A stretch of DNA of 64,000 bases from CBDDEH01 sp965226865 (GTDB lineage Bacteria; Chloroflexota; Dehalococcoidia; Lucifugimonadales; JAGWBF01). Positions 1 through 6,050 of the stretch are shown here, piece by piece. Every line of letters starts with the position of its first letter. Positions within the stretch are counted from its first letter, which is position 1. The stretch is from the NCBI GenBank assembly GCA_965226865.1, contig CBDDEH010000003.1, positions 248,001-312,000 of the forward strand, written 5' to 3'. The position numbers and the translations under genes are program-made. The notes below the pieces were generated by a model, which was not told the origin of the DNA, ran no database searches, and was given only the letters and a program-made list of their open reading frames with translations.

Positions 1-1070
1 ATGCCCCGGGCCAGCCCGATGTATGCCCCAAAGTCGCCGTTGGCGGTGTTGTTGTCGATACCGTCCCGTACCGTCCAGGTCACGCCGTTGGCCCGAAGAA
101 ACGCGGCGACGGTCTGATTGTCCACGGTGGCAGCGTGAATGGTCCCGCCCCATAGGGTATTGCTGCCCACGCTGGCAACGATCCGAACGTCTTCCATCGA
201 AGATGCATATTGGCCGTCGATATAGGCTAGGAAGGCTTTCAGTAGCTCATCACCTTTGACCTTGTGGGCTTGCGTGATCGTCTTTTCGGTAATGCCCGCC
301 GTCTGAAAGCCGGTTATGTCGGCGCTGTTTTCGTTCGCGCCGTTGTCGCCCTTGAAAACGGCCTTATCCAAGCTCTCCATCGTCTGTGCCCTCATATCGC
401 GGATGATGGCTTCGGAGAGTCCAGGCAAACGCAGCTCGTCTTCAATGCTGTAGATGCCGTGGATGGCGTTGCGAGTGGGTCTGAGTTCCGTAACCGCCAC
501 CGTGTAGGTGCCTTCGGTGACTGCCTGGGTGCGCCCACGCTGGACTCCCGATTCACCCGCTGACATAACCGGATAGGCAGCTACGCCGTAGCCAACCAAC
601 GGGAATGTCACCCCGAGCCGAACCGCTGCCGTTTCAGCAACAACCCGATCCAGCCAAGTCCCTTGAGTAGCGGCGCCGTCGCCGTCCCTTGATGCCCGAT
701 GCTCGGCCCCGGCGATAAGTTCCAGCGGGAAAAAGTTCGCGGCTATGCCCAAATGCTGATTGTATTCGAGTTCCGGTCCAGCCATTACCGGCATACCGGC
801 CAGGGCAGCGCCCACGTACTTACCAAATTCAACCTTGCTTCGGAGTTCCACCAGCGCCCGTTCCTCGGCAGTCTCAGCGGTGGCCGTGGTGACTTCGGGC
901 TTGGGCTCCGGCTCCAAGACCTTCTGTGCCACCAGCAAGGCGTCGGTGGCCCGAATCTCGCCGGTCAACTTCCCGATTGCTTCCGTGTCGGGCTCGGTGG
1001 CGCCGATGAGTTCCGCCAGTTGCTTGCGGAGGTCGCCTAGGGTAAGTTCAAGAGTCTGTACAGGTGTCAA
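1..1070 (-). CDS. HK97-type phage major capsid protein (partial, C-terminus off the left edge)
   Basis: About 356 residues are open on the minus strand from a TTG at 1070 to the window edge. The TTG is preceded by a strong AGGAGG six bases upstream, which decides the start. The first 75 or so residues are charged and helical, rich in Glu, Lys and Ala, as in the scaffold-like delta domain of HK97 capsid precursors. A globular region follows with a stretch on binding to a charged capsid core and a late segment resembling the E-loop/P-domain order of phage major capsid proteins. It is the last visible gene of the integrase-side element, after the replication genes. Family assignment comes from overall pattern, not from a single diagnostic motif, so another phage structural protein is possible. 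Confidence 0.6.
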   Translation of the reverse strand, partial: MTPVQTLELTLGDLRKQLAELIGATEPDTEAIGKLTGEIRATDALLVAQKVLEPEPKPEVTTATAETAEERALVELRSKVEFGKYVGAALAGMPVMAGPELEYNQHLGIAANFFPLELIAGAEHRASRDGDGAATQGTWLDRVVAETAAVRLGVTFPLVGYGVAAYPVMSAGESGVQRGRTQAVTEGTYTVAVTELRPTRNAIHGIYSIEDELRLPGLSEAIIRDMRAQTMESLDKAVFKGDNGANENSADITGFQTAGITEKTITQAHKVKGDELLKAFLAYIDGQYASSMEDVRIVASVGSNTLWGGTIHAATVDNQTVAAFLRANGVTWTVRDGIDNNTANGDFGAYIGLARG

Positions 1071-1115
1071 CGGATTCCTCCTGTTAAGGTTGACACCAGA
1101 TTAACATGCCAAGGG

Positions 1116-1160
1116 ATGCAGATGCAAATGATTGTACATGCAGATGCAAATGATTGCACA
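1116..1160. repeat. Two tandem 22-bp direct repeats upstream of the capsid gene
   Basis: Two near-identical copies (1116-1138 and 1138-1160) share ATGCAGATGCAAATGATTG and differ at one base near the end (TTGTACA versus TTGCACA). They lie just upstream of the capsid gene start. TTGTACA also occurs four times in front of the integrase gene, so these may be binding sites for one element-encoded regulator. This is inference from the shared 7-mer. Confidence 0.6.
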
Positions 1161-1178
1161 TAATGAAGGGCGTGAAAA

Positions 1179-1209
1179 GCCCGTTCCGTCTCTCAAGGTC
1201 GGAACGGGC
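1179..1209 (-). terminator. Intrinsic terminator after the small element gene
   Basis: A perfect 10-bp stem (1179-1188 with 1200-1209, GCCCGTTCCG) with an 11-nt loop is followed on the minus strand by TTTTC. It sits about 30 nt past the stop of the 76-residue gene and before the capsid gene, so it probably separates the early/replication unit from the structural unit. Confidence 0.75.
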
Positions 1210-1238
1210 GTGGGATGGGCTGTGCGGACGCGCTGGGC

Positions 1239-1469
1239 TTAGTTTTGTGGCAGCGGCTCATCGGGCCGTTTGGTTACAACCTTTAGCTTGTTGGAGTTGG
1301 AGTTCTGCAAAGGCTCCATGAGCTCCAATTCGTACCCTTGCGATTCCTCTTGCTCTAGCCATTGGTCAAGGGTGATGTTGTTGTCGCGGTCCGACGGGTA
1401 GACATATTCTCCCAAGGCTTCACCTGATGGGGCCAACATAAAGACTCTTACGTGATAAGGCTGGGTCAT
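1239..1469 (-). CDS. Hypothetical 76-residue protein of the integrated element
   Basis: Not recognised. The product is a small soluble protein beginning MTQPYHVRVF with an acidic middle and a basic, Pro-ending tail. A GGAGGGAACC stretch lies directly before the ATG. It is followed by a strong hairpin terminator and lies between the replication gene and the capsid gene. Size and position fit an accessory phage gene; no domain or catalytic motif is visible. Confidence 0.55.
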   Translation of the reverse strand: MTQPYHVRVFMLAPSGEALGEYVYPSDRDNNITLDQWLEQEESQGYELELMEPLQNSNSNKLKVVTKRPDEPLPQN

Positions 1470-1607
1470 GGTTCCCTCCCAAGTTAGTTTTGCCAGGAAT
1501 TAAAGATGGCCGCCAGTGGGGAAAGCTGGCCCCGACGACGCCCTAATCATATCACACACTCCCCCCCCCTCCTTCACGCCTAAAGAATCAATCCATTCAC
1601 CTAAGTC

Positions 1608-3113
1608 CTATAGTGAATGAATCGATTCTCCGGCCAGGTGATAAACGGTGTTTCGAGCCTTGCCTTGCCGCTCAAGAACGCCGCCATCAACCAGTCCTTT
1701 TAGATGTCTGTTAACGCCGGACTGGGATAGCTCCATCCCTCCATCGTTGAGCCGGTCCTTAATGTCGCTGCTTCCCAAGTCGCCATTCTCCAATATCGCT
1801 TTGATTTCGTCGTCAACCTCGGCCCCGGTGTCCACCACGTCATAGCTTCCCGAATTCAGGTCAAGGACTATGCTTAGGTCGGAACCCAAGTCACTGACGC
1901 CAAAGCGAGACTGTATGGATAGGCGACGGCGTTCGCCGTCGCCGTTCCCAAGGTAAGCCATGCAGTCCACCATCCCGCCGATCTTCTGGGAACCCAACGA
2001 TTTGTCGCTTCCGTCTCCCCCGGACTTCCGGGAATGGTGAACCAACAACGTAGCGGTCCCTTCCGCATCCCCGATAAGTTGGCCCATCTGGATTATCGGA
2101 GCGAGCCGCTCGGAAACTTGGCTGTAATCATTCGCGTCCCTCAAGTCCACCCACGATCCCAATGTGTCGATTACCAATATCGCCGGCTTTTTAGTTGCCG
2201 CCATGAAGTCAGCGTGAACAGCATCGGCGAAGTCCTGGGGAGTCTCATACCGCGGCTGTTGCCGCCACAAGGCTATTCTGACATTCTCAGAATCCAAGCC
2301 AACCATCCTAACCTGTGCTGCTAGGCTGCGCTCGGATTGCTCAGTAAAGAGCCAGGAGCGCTTAGGTTCCCCCAGCGTCGAGCCTAGGAATTTCCCGCCA
2401 GTCGCAGCCGCCTTTAGGAGGCTCAGGACCAACATGGTTTTGCCAGCTTTCGGGGAGCCAACCAAGAGCGTGATGCTCCCAGCCGCCAACAAGCCGTTGA
2501 CAAGCCATTCCGCAGGCGGAGCCTCAAGGACTTCGGTTATCGAGGTCCAGACAATGCCGCTCCTGGCGGTGGTGGCCGACGTGGCCCAGGGCGTCAGCGT
2601 TTCTAGGCAGAGTTTAACCATAGGCGGCAGTAGGTCCCCCGCGCCCCAGCCCGAACCTTCCACGCCCACGTAAGGGAGTGTGTAGAGTTCGCCCACGCCA
2701 GCGTCGATGCAAGCCTTAGCAGCCAACGGCAAGGTCTTACGGCCCTCTTCGTCGTTGTCCGGCCATATAGCCACACGTCGGCCCCGGACTGCGCTGTAAT
2801 CCTGTTTCGCCACTTGACCGGAGCCGCCATGCCAACAAGCCGGTGCAATGCCGGGAACGTTCGCAGACAGCACGGCGTCACGGTCGCTTTCCCCTTCCAC
2901 AATGACTATCAGGGCGTCGGGAGTGTCGTTAGACACCATTAAGGGTATCCCTACGGTTTGCGTCTTTTCAATCTGCCAGTTCTTTTTGACGCCCCCTTTG
3001 TCATCCCTAAATGCCTTTTCCCGTTGGGGTAGGTCCATTCCCGATGGACCGTCAGCCCGTCCTTTTGGAAGGCTCCTAGAATCTCGTTGAAGCTGCAACC
3101 CTTGCTCCAACAC
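1608..3113 (-). CDS. Toprim/RepA-type helicase part of a phage replication protein (5' end frameshifted)
   Basis: This open frame carries a Toprim-like domain (VEGES at residues 72-76, WPDNDEEG at 117-124) followed by a RecA/RepA-type ATPase with Walker A GSPKAGKT at 219-226 and a Walker B strand ILVIDTLGSW near 310. A short winged-helix-like tail lies at about 440-495. It would prime and unwind the element's DNA. The first 33 residues here are not convincing protein: the natural N-terminus is the CHC2 zinc-finger frame that overlaps from upstream (2951-3259). Joining the frames at the A4 run (3016-3019) by one extra base gives a continuous primase-helicase of about 550 residues. Either a real frameshift or a one-base assembly loss. 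Confidence 0.8.
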   Translation of the reverse strand: MLEQGLQLQRDSRSLPKGRADGPSGMDLPQREKAFRDDKGGVKKNWQIEKTQTVGIPLMVSNDTPDALIVIVEGESDRDAVLSANVPGIAPACWHGGSGQVAKQDYSAVRGRRVAIWPDNDEEGRKTLPLAAKACIDAGVGELYTLPYVGVEGSGWGAGDLLPPMVKLCLETLTPWATSATTARSGIVWTSITEVLEAPPAEWLVNGLLAAGSITLLVGSPKAGKTMLVLSLLKAAATGGKFLGSTLGEPKRSWLFTEQSERSLAAQVRMVGLDSENVRIALWRQQPRYETPQDFADAVHADFMAATKKPAILVIDTLGSWVDLRDANDYSQVSERLAPIIQMGQLIGDAEGTATLLVHHSRKSGGDGSDKSLGSQKIGGMVDCMAYLGNGDGERRRLSIQSRFGVSDLGSDLSIVLDLNSGSYDVVDTGAEVDDEIKAILENGDLGSSDIKDRLNDGGMELSQSGVNRHLKGLVDGGVLERQGKARNTVYHLAGESIHSL

Positions 3114-3259
3114 TTGAGTATCAGGCCGCCGTCCGGCGCGTCTCCGATGCTCAGGTTGTTGTCATTGCCTTTGTGGTATGGACACTTGATTTTGAAGTAG
3201 TCGCCCGCCAGGGCCGCGCCAGGTCTGTAGTGTTCCGCGACCTCTCTAGCTGTTCTCAT
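2951..3259 (-). CDS. CHC2-type zinc-finger primase N-terminal part (frameshifted from the helicase part)
   Basis: Starting at the ATG at 3259 (GAGGG upstream), the product has a zinc-binding pattern C26, H29, C50, C55 in a CPYH...CWSKGC arrangement typical of the CHC2 finger of DnaG-like primases. The frame continues through REWTYPNGK and then loses similarity. Past the A4 run at 3016-3019 the -1 frame reads AFRDDKGG and continues as the Toprim/ATPase frame. Thus this is the 5' part of one primase-helicase gene. The four residues are seen; DNA priming is the family role. Confidence 0.75.
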   Translation of the reverse strand: MRTAREVAEHYRPGAALAGDYFKIKCPYHKGNDNNLSIGDAPDGGLILKCWSKGCSFNEILGAFQKDGLTVHREWTYPNGKRHLGMTKGASKRTGRLKRRKP

Positions 3260-3273
3260 TTTGCCCTCTCGGC

Positions 3274-3471
3274 TCAACCGACTTCGCCGGTCGCCAAGGG
3301 GCGAGAATCCATCCAAGCCTCAATGTCGCTGGACTTCCATCGGACTGCCTTAGCGCCAACCTTCAGCGGCAAGGGAAACTCCCCCTTCCGCATCGCGTCA
3401 TAAATCGACGATCTGGTTAGCCCTACCCGCCGTTCCACCTCGTGGCGTGTAATCAGATACTCCGTCGCCAT
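3274..3471 (-). CDS. alpA: AlpA-family excisionase/regulator
   Basis: A 65-residue protein starting at MATEYLITRHEVERR, with the helix-turn-helix pattern of the AlpA/MerR-like excisionase group: a start 'tells to consult' helix, VGLTRSSIYDAMRKGEFPLP recognition region and the usual basic wing followed by VRWKSSDIEAWMDSR. Such proteins switch excision or early transcription in P4-like satellites and integrated elements. GGAGG lies about 10 nt before the ATG. The RBS and first codons fall inside a 28-bp perfect inverted repeat (3457-3537), so translation from a transcript reading through from upstream would be blocked. An in-frame upstream extension exists but is not protein-like. Confidence 0.85.
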   Translation of the reverse strand: MATEYLITRHEVERRVGLTRSSIYDAMRKGEFPLPLKVGAKAVRWKSSDIEAWMDSRPLATGEVG

Positions 3472-3537
3472 AAGAAAAGCCCCTCCATTCCGTTCTATAC
3501 CGAGATGGTAGGGGCTTTTCTTATGGCGACGGAGTAT
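3457..3537. repeat. 28-bp perfect inverted repeat covering the alpA start codon
   Basis: Arms 3457-3484 and 3510-3537 are perfect inverted copies with a 25-nt loop; the pairing can continue for four more base pairs after a one-base bulge (3485-3488 with 3505-3508). The left arm contains the alpA ribosome binding site, its ATG and first five codons; the right arm is an inverted copy of the same stretch. RNA made from the upstream genes would fold this into a very stable hairpin. RNA begun inside the loop would not. Confidence 0.85.
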
Positions 3538-3553
3538 TTCTTTTTGGAGTCCG

Positions 3554-4054
3554 TTAGAACACTGAATCCTTATGTTTCCGGTAGGCAGCGGCAACGGTTT
3601 TATAGTCCAGGTTCAAGGCAGCCGCCACTACGTCGCAGGCTGAGGCGCGATCGGTTGTGGCGTCATTCCGGGTCGGTGTCATGACGTATCGTTGAGATAG
3701 AGCTACCACCATCCGGGCAAGCCCATAGTCGCGCATGTAAGTGGAGTAGGCCCCCGTCTTCGGCTTCTTGATCTTCCCCTCGGTTTTGTAGGCCAGCCAT
3801 AAGGCTAGGCGGGTCGGCAATTGAAGGTCAGACCTTAAGAAATCACACGCGAGAGCGTCTAACGCCGTCCATGCGGCTTTTACGACGAATGAGGCATCCA
3901 GCCAGTTTGTGAGCAGTTCGTCGCGTTCCTGCTCCCCTCTCTCCCAATACGCCGTTACCATCGCGGTGCCGAGGTCCTGCCAGTCGCCGATTGCTTCTCT
4001 GTTCTGCCGGTCCCATTTCAGGACGTCTTCGATTGCGTCCTCGAACGTCGGCAT
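3554..4054 (-). CDS. Hypothetical 166-residue protein of the integrated element
   Basis: Not recognised. The product starts MPTFEDAIEDVLKWD and is helical with many Trp and charged residues; the C-terminus has an alternating helix resembling a DNA-binding or small regulatory domain (AALNLDYKTVAAAYRKHK). It sits two bases after the integrase stop (4057), so the two are likely co-transcribed, and precedes alpA. Such positions in satellites are often taken by regulators; no function is assigned. Confidence 0.6.
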   Translation of the reverse strand: MPTFEDAIEDVLKWDRQNREAIGDWQDLGTAMVTAYWERGEQERDELLTNWLDASFVVKAAWTALDALACDFLRSDLQLPTRLALWLAYKTEGKIKKPKTGAYSTYMRDYGLARMVVALSQRYVMTPTRNDATTDRASACDVVAAALNLDYKTVAAAYRKHKDSVF

Positions 4055-4056
4055 TG

Positions 4057-5223
4057 CTACTCACCCCCTACAAATTTCGCCCACTGGATCATAAGGTCGC
4101 GCCTCTTGTCGAATAGGTCCGTCCGTGCATACGCTGCCTCCATGGAGTTTCCGAGATTGTGCGCTAGAGCCGCCTCAGACACCGCCCACGGCGCCGAGGT
4201 CTCACTGAGACACCAATCCTTGAAACTTGACCGGAAACCGTGTGTTACCGCTTCCACGTCCAGGCGCCGCAGTAGCATCGTAAAGGCCATGTTGCTGAGC
4301 TGTCCCTTGCTTCCCGGGAATACCAGCGCTTCGCCTCTACTCTGAGCCTGAGCCTGCCGCAGTATCTCGATAGCCCGCTCAGACAGTGGTACGCGATGTT
4401 CCTTCCGCATCTTCATACGTGCCGCTGGTACGGTCCAGGTGGCACAGTCGAAATTGATTTCCGCCCACGTCATGCCCCTTACTTCCCCGGCCCTTGCCGC
4501 AGTGAGGATGACAAACTCAAGAGCCAGCTTGGTGAAGGTGTGGGCGGTCGATTCCCGAATCGCTGCTACTGCCGCGGGAACATCGCCATAGGGCAGGGCG
4601 GTATGATGTTCCTTGAGCCTTGGCCTTCGAGGAAGTGCGCGGTCGACGGCGGCAACCGGGTTGTCATTGCGAAGGCCGGCAGCTATGGCGTAGTCAAAGA
4701 CAACCTGAGCCCGTTGCTTCACCCGCGCTGACGTTTCCGGCAGTTCATTCCAGATCCCCGTCAACATCCCTAAAACCTGAGCCGATGTTATCTCAGTTAT
4801 GGGCGCGTCGCCGATGACGGGATAGGCATGATTGGTGAGAGATTCCGTCCACTGCTTTGCATGGCGGTCGCTGGACCACGTGGGGCGCCTCAGCTCGATA
4901 ACCTGCTCCGCTATCTGCCTGAACGTCGGCTTGACCGGCTCAGGCTTTTTCGCTGCGGCGGCTTCCCTCGCACCAGTGGGGCGCAGTCCCTCGGCAATCT
5001 CGGCTCTACGTTCAGCGGCAAGTGCGCGGGCTTCCTTGAGCCCCACGATTGGATAGCTGCCAAGCCCGAGGTTGGCGGGCTTGCCGCCCCAAGTGTAGCG
5101 GAGTACCCAACTTCGCTTGTCCCCTTCCCCTACGCGAAGGGTGAGACCGTTCCCGTCATTGTGAGTGCCAGCCCCGGCGTTGCGAATGGCCCTATCGGTC
5201 AGCAGCTTTTCCTTGACTGGCAT
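4057..5223 (-). CDS. int: P4-type tyrosine integrase (selC-integrated element)
   Basis: A 388-residue site-specific recombinase. The N-terminal 90 residues form the arm-binding DUF4102-like domain (LTLRVGEGDKRSWVLRY), followed by a core-binding helical domain and the catalytic domain with R244 (TAARAGEVRG), H328 and R331 (HGFR), H355 (AHNLG) and nucleophile Y365 (AAYARTD). All catalytic positions of the family are present. The gene starts 150 nt from the 3' end of tRNA-Sec and reads away from it, the usual layout of a tRNA-targeting integrase. Four TTGTACA repeats lie in its promoter region. Confidence 0.95.
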   Translation of the reverse strand: MPVKEKLLTDRAIRNAGAGTHNDGNGLTLRVGEGDKRSWVLRYTWGGKPANLGLGSYPIVGLKEARALAAERRAEIAEGLRPTGAREAAAAKKPEPVKPTFRQIAEQVIELRRPTWSSDRHAKQWTESLTNHAYPVIGDAPITEITSAQVLGMLTGIWNELPETSARVKQRAQVVFDYAIAAGLRNDNPVAAVDRALPRRPRLKEHHTALPYGDVPAAVAAIRESTAHTFTKLALEFVILTAARAGEVRGMTWAEINFDCATWTVPAARMKMRKEHRVPLSERAIEILRQAQAQSRGEALVFPGSKGQLSNMAFTMLLRRLDVEAVTHGFRSSFKDWCLSETSAPWAVSEAALAHNLGNSMEAAYARTDLFDKRRDLMIQWAKFVGGE

Positions 5224-5276
5224 TTGTACACCCCCTTTGTACAGAATATTTTGTACAATTCAAGTGGGATTGTACA
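5224..5276. promoter_or_regulatory. Four TTGTACA sites upstream of the integrase gene
   Basis: TTGTACA occurs at 5224, 5237, 5251 and 5270, spaced 13, 14 and 19 bp; TGTACA is itself palindromic. The first copy touches the integrase start codon. The cluster could be arm-type sites for integrase or excisionase, or operators for a repressor. The same 7-mer recurs in the repeat in front of the capsid gene. Confidence 0.6.
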
Positions 5277-5308
5277 GGAATAAGGCGGAACCCACAAGAC
5301 ACAAAGAA

Positions 5309-5344
5309 AGGCCGTCCGTAGTTGGACTAGCTACGAATCGGCCT
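5309..5344 (-). terminator. Terminator downstream of tRNA-Sec
   Basis: Paired arms AGGCCG (5309-5314) with CGGCCT (5339-5344) and, inside, CGTAG with CTACG form a two-part hairpin. On the minus strand it is followed by TTTCTTTGTG. It lies 27 nt past the tRNA-Sec 3' end, between tRNA and integrase, and would end the tRNA transcript. Confidence 0.55.
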
Positions 5345-5370
5345 AATTCTGGTTAATTTAGCCTTAGTAG

Positions 5371-5467
5371 TGGCGGGAGTGGGAGGGAGTCGAACCCACC
5401 TACCCCGCTATTAACGAGGCACAACGGATTTGAAGTCCGCAAGAGCCACCGGGCCCTATCCACTCCC
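5371..5467 (-). tRNA. selC: tRNA-Sec (selenocysteine, anticodon TCA)
   Basis: The minus strand folds as a 97-nt tRNA including an encoded CCA (5371-5373). The acceptor stem is 8 bp (GGGAGTGG with CCACTCCC), the anticodon loop is CTTCAAA with TCA (complement of 5431-5433), and there is a long variable arm with a 5-bp stem (CCTCG with CGGGG). The TTCGA T-loop is present. An 8-bp acceptor, UCA anticodon and long variable arm are the hallmarks of bacterial tRNA-Sec. It implies that SelA/SelB/SelD are encoded elsewhere and that the genome has selenoproteins; one candidate is at 62200. Its 3' end abuts the integrated element. Confidence 0.95.
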
Positions 5468-5491
5468 GGGACGTAGGCGGACGCTGGCCGG

Positions 5492-5818
5492 TTAGGCCAG
5501 AGTTGAGTCGATCTTCCTCTTCAGAGCGCCCTTGGGTACGGCGCCTACTATCTGTTCCACCGGTTGGCCGCCTTTGAATATGAGCAGCGTGGGTATTCCC
5601 CTGACGCCATAGTTCATGGCGGTTTTGGGGTTGGAGTCCACGTCTAGCTTGGCGAAGTCCATCTGGCCATCGTATTCGCCCGACAGCTCATCAACTATCG
5701 GTGCAATCATCTTACAGGGCTGGCACCATTCAGCCCAAAAGTCCACAAGCACAGGCTTCTCGGCCTTGAGGACTTTCTCGTCGAATTCTGAATCGGTAAC
5801 GGCAAAGGGTTTGGGCAT
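5492..5818 (-). CDS. trxA: Thioredoxin
   Basis: A 108-residue thioredoxin fold protein with WAEWCQPCKMIAPIVDE; the active site is C-Q-P-C rather than the usual C-G-P-C. The cis-Pro segment RGIPTLLIFKGG is present. GAAGGAGA lies before the ATG. It reduces protein disulfides in the cytosol and needs thioredoxin reductase. It reads toward tRNA-Sec, 24 bp away, so the two might share a transcript. The family is certain; the Gly-to-Gln change next to the catalytic Cys should alter redox potential. Confidence 0.95.
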   Translation of the reverse strand: MPKPFAVTDSEFDEKVLKAEKPVLVDFWAEWCQPCKMIAPIVDELSGEYDGQMDFAKLDVDSNPKTAMNYGVRGIPTLLIFKGGQPVEQIVGAVPKGALKRKIDSTLA

Positions 5819-6050
5819 TAGCTCTCCTTCTCGGGTATGTGACTTGATTAGTGCTTTTACGCACCCTTGCGATAATTAGATTCAACGAGTAGTTGCGAGG
5901 TTCACTAAATTCCGCTAGCTAAAATACAGTTTATATGGGCTCGACGCTCTGGTCAACCGAATAAGCTTTCACTGCATAGGGTCCATATAGGAGTACTTAT
6001 TTTCTGGCTTCCGGTAGAGCCTTAGGTTATAGTGTATTGGAGTCAACTAT

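Noticed and set aside
1..1104. Plus-strand frames opposite the capsid gene
   Set aside because: Composition is Arg/Ser-rich and shifted; the minus strand has an unbroken phage-like protein with a strong RBS.
3442..3684. A plus-strand reading frame across the alpA inverted repeat
   Set aside because: It begins MATEYFF because it copies the alpA start in inverted form, but soon loses any protein-like pattern and has no RBS of its own.
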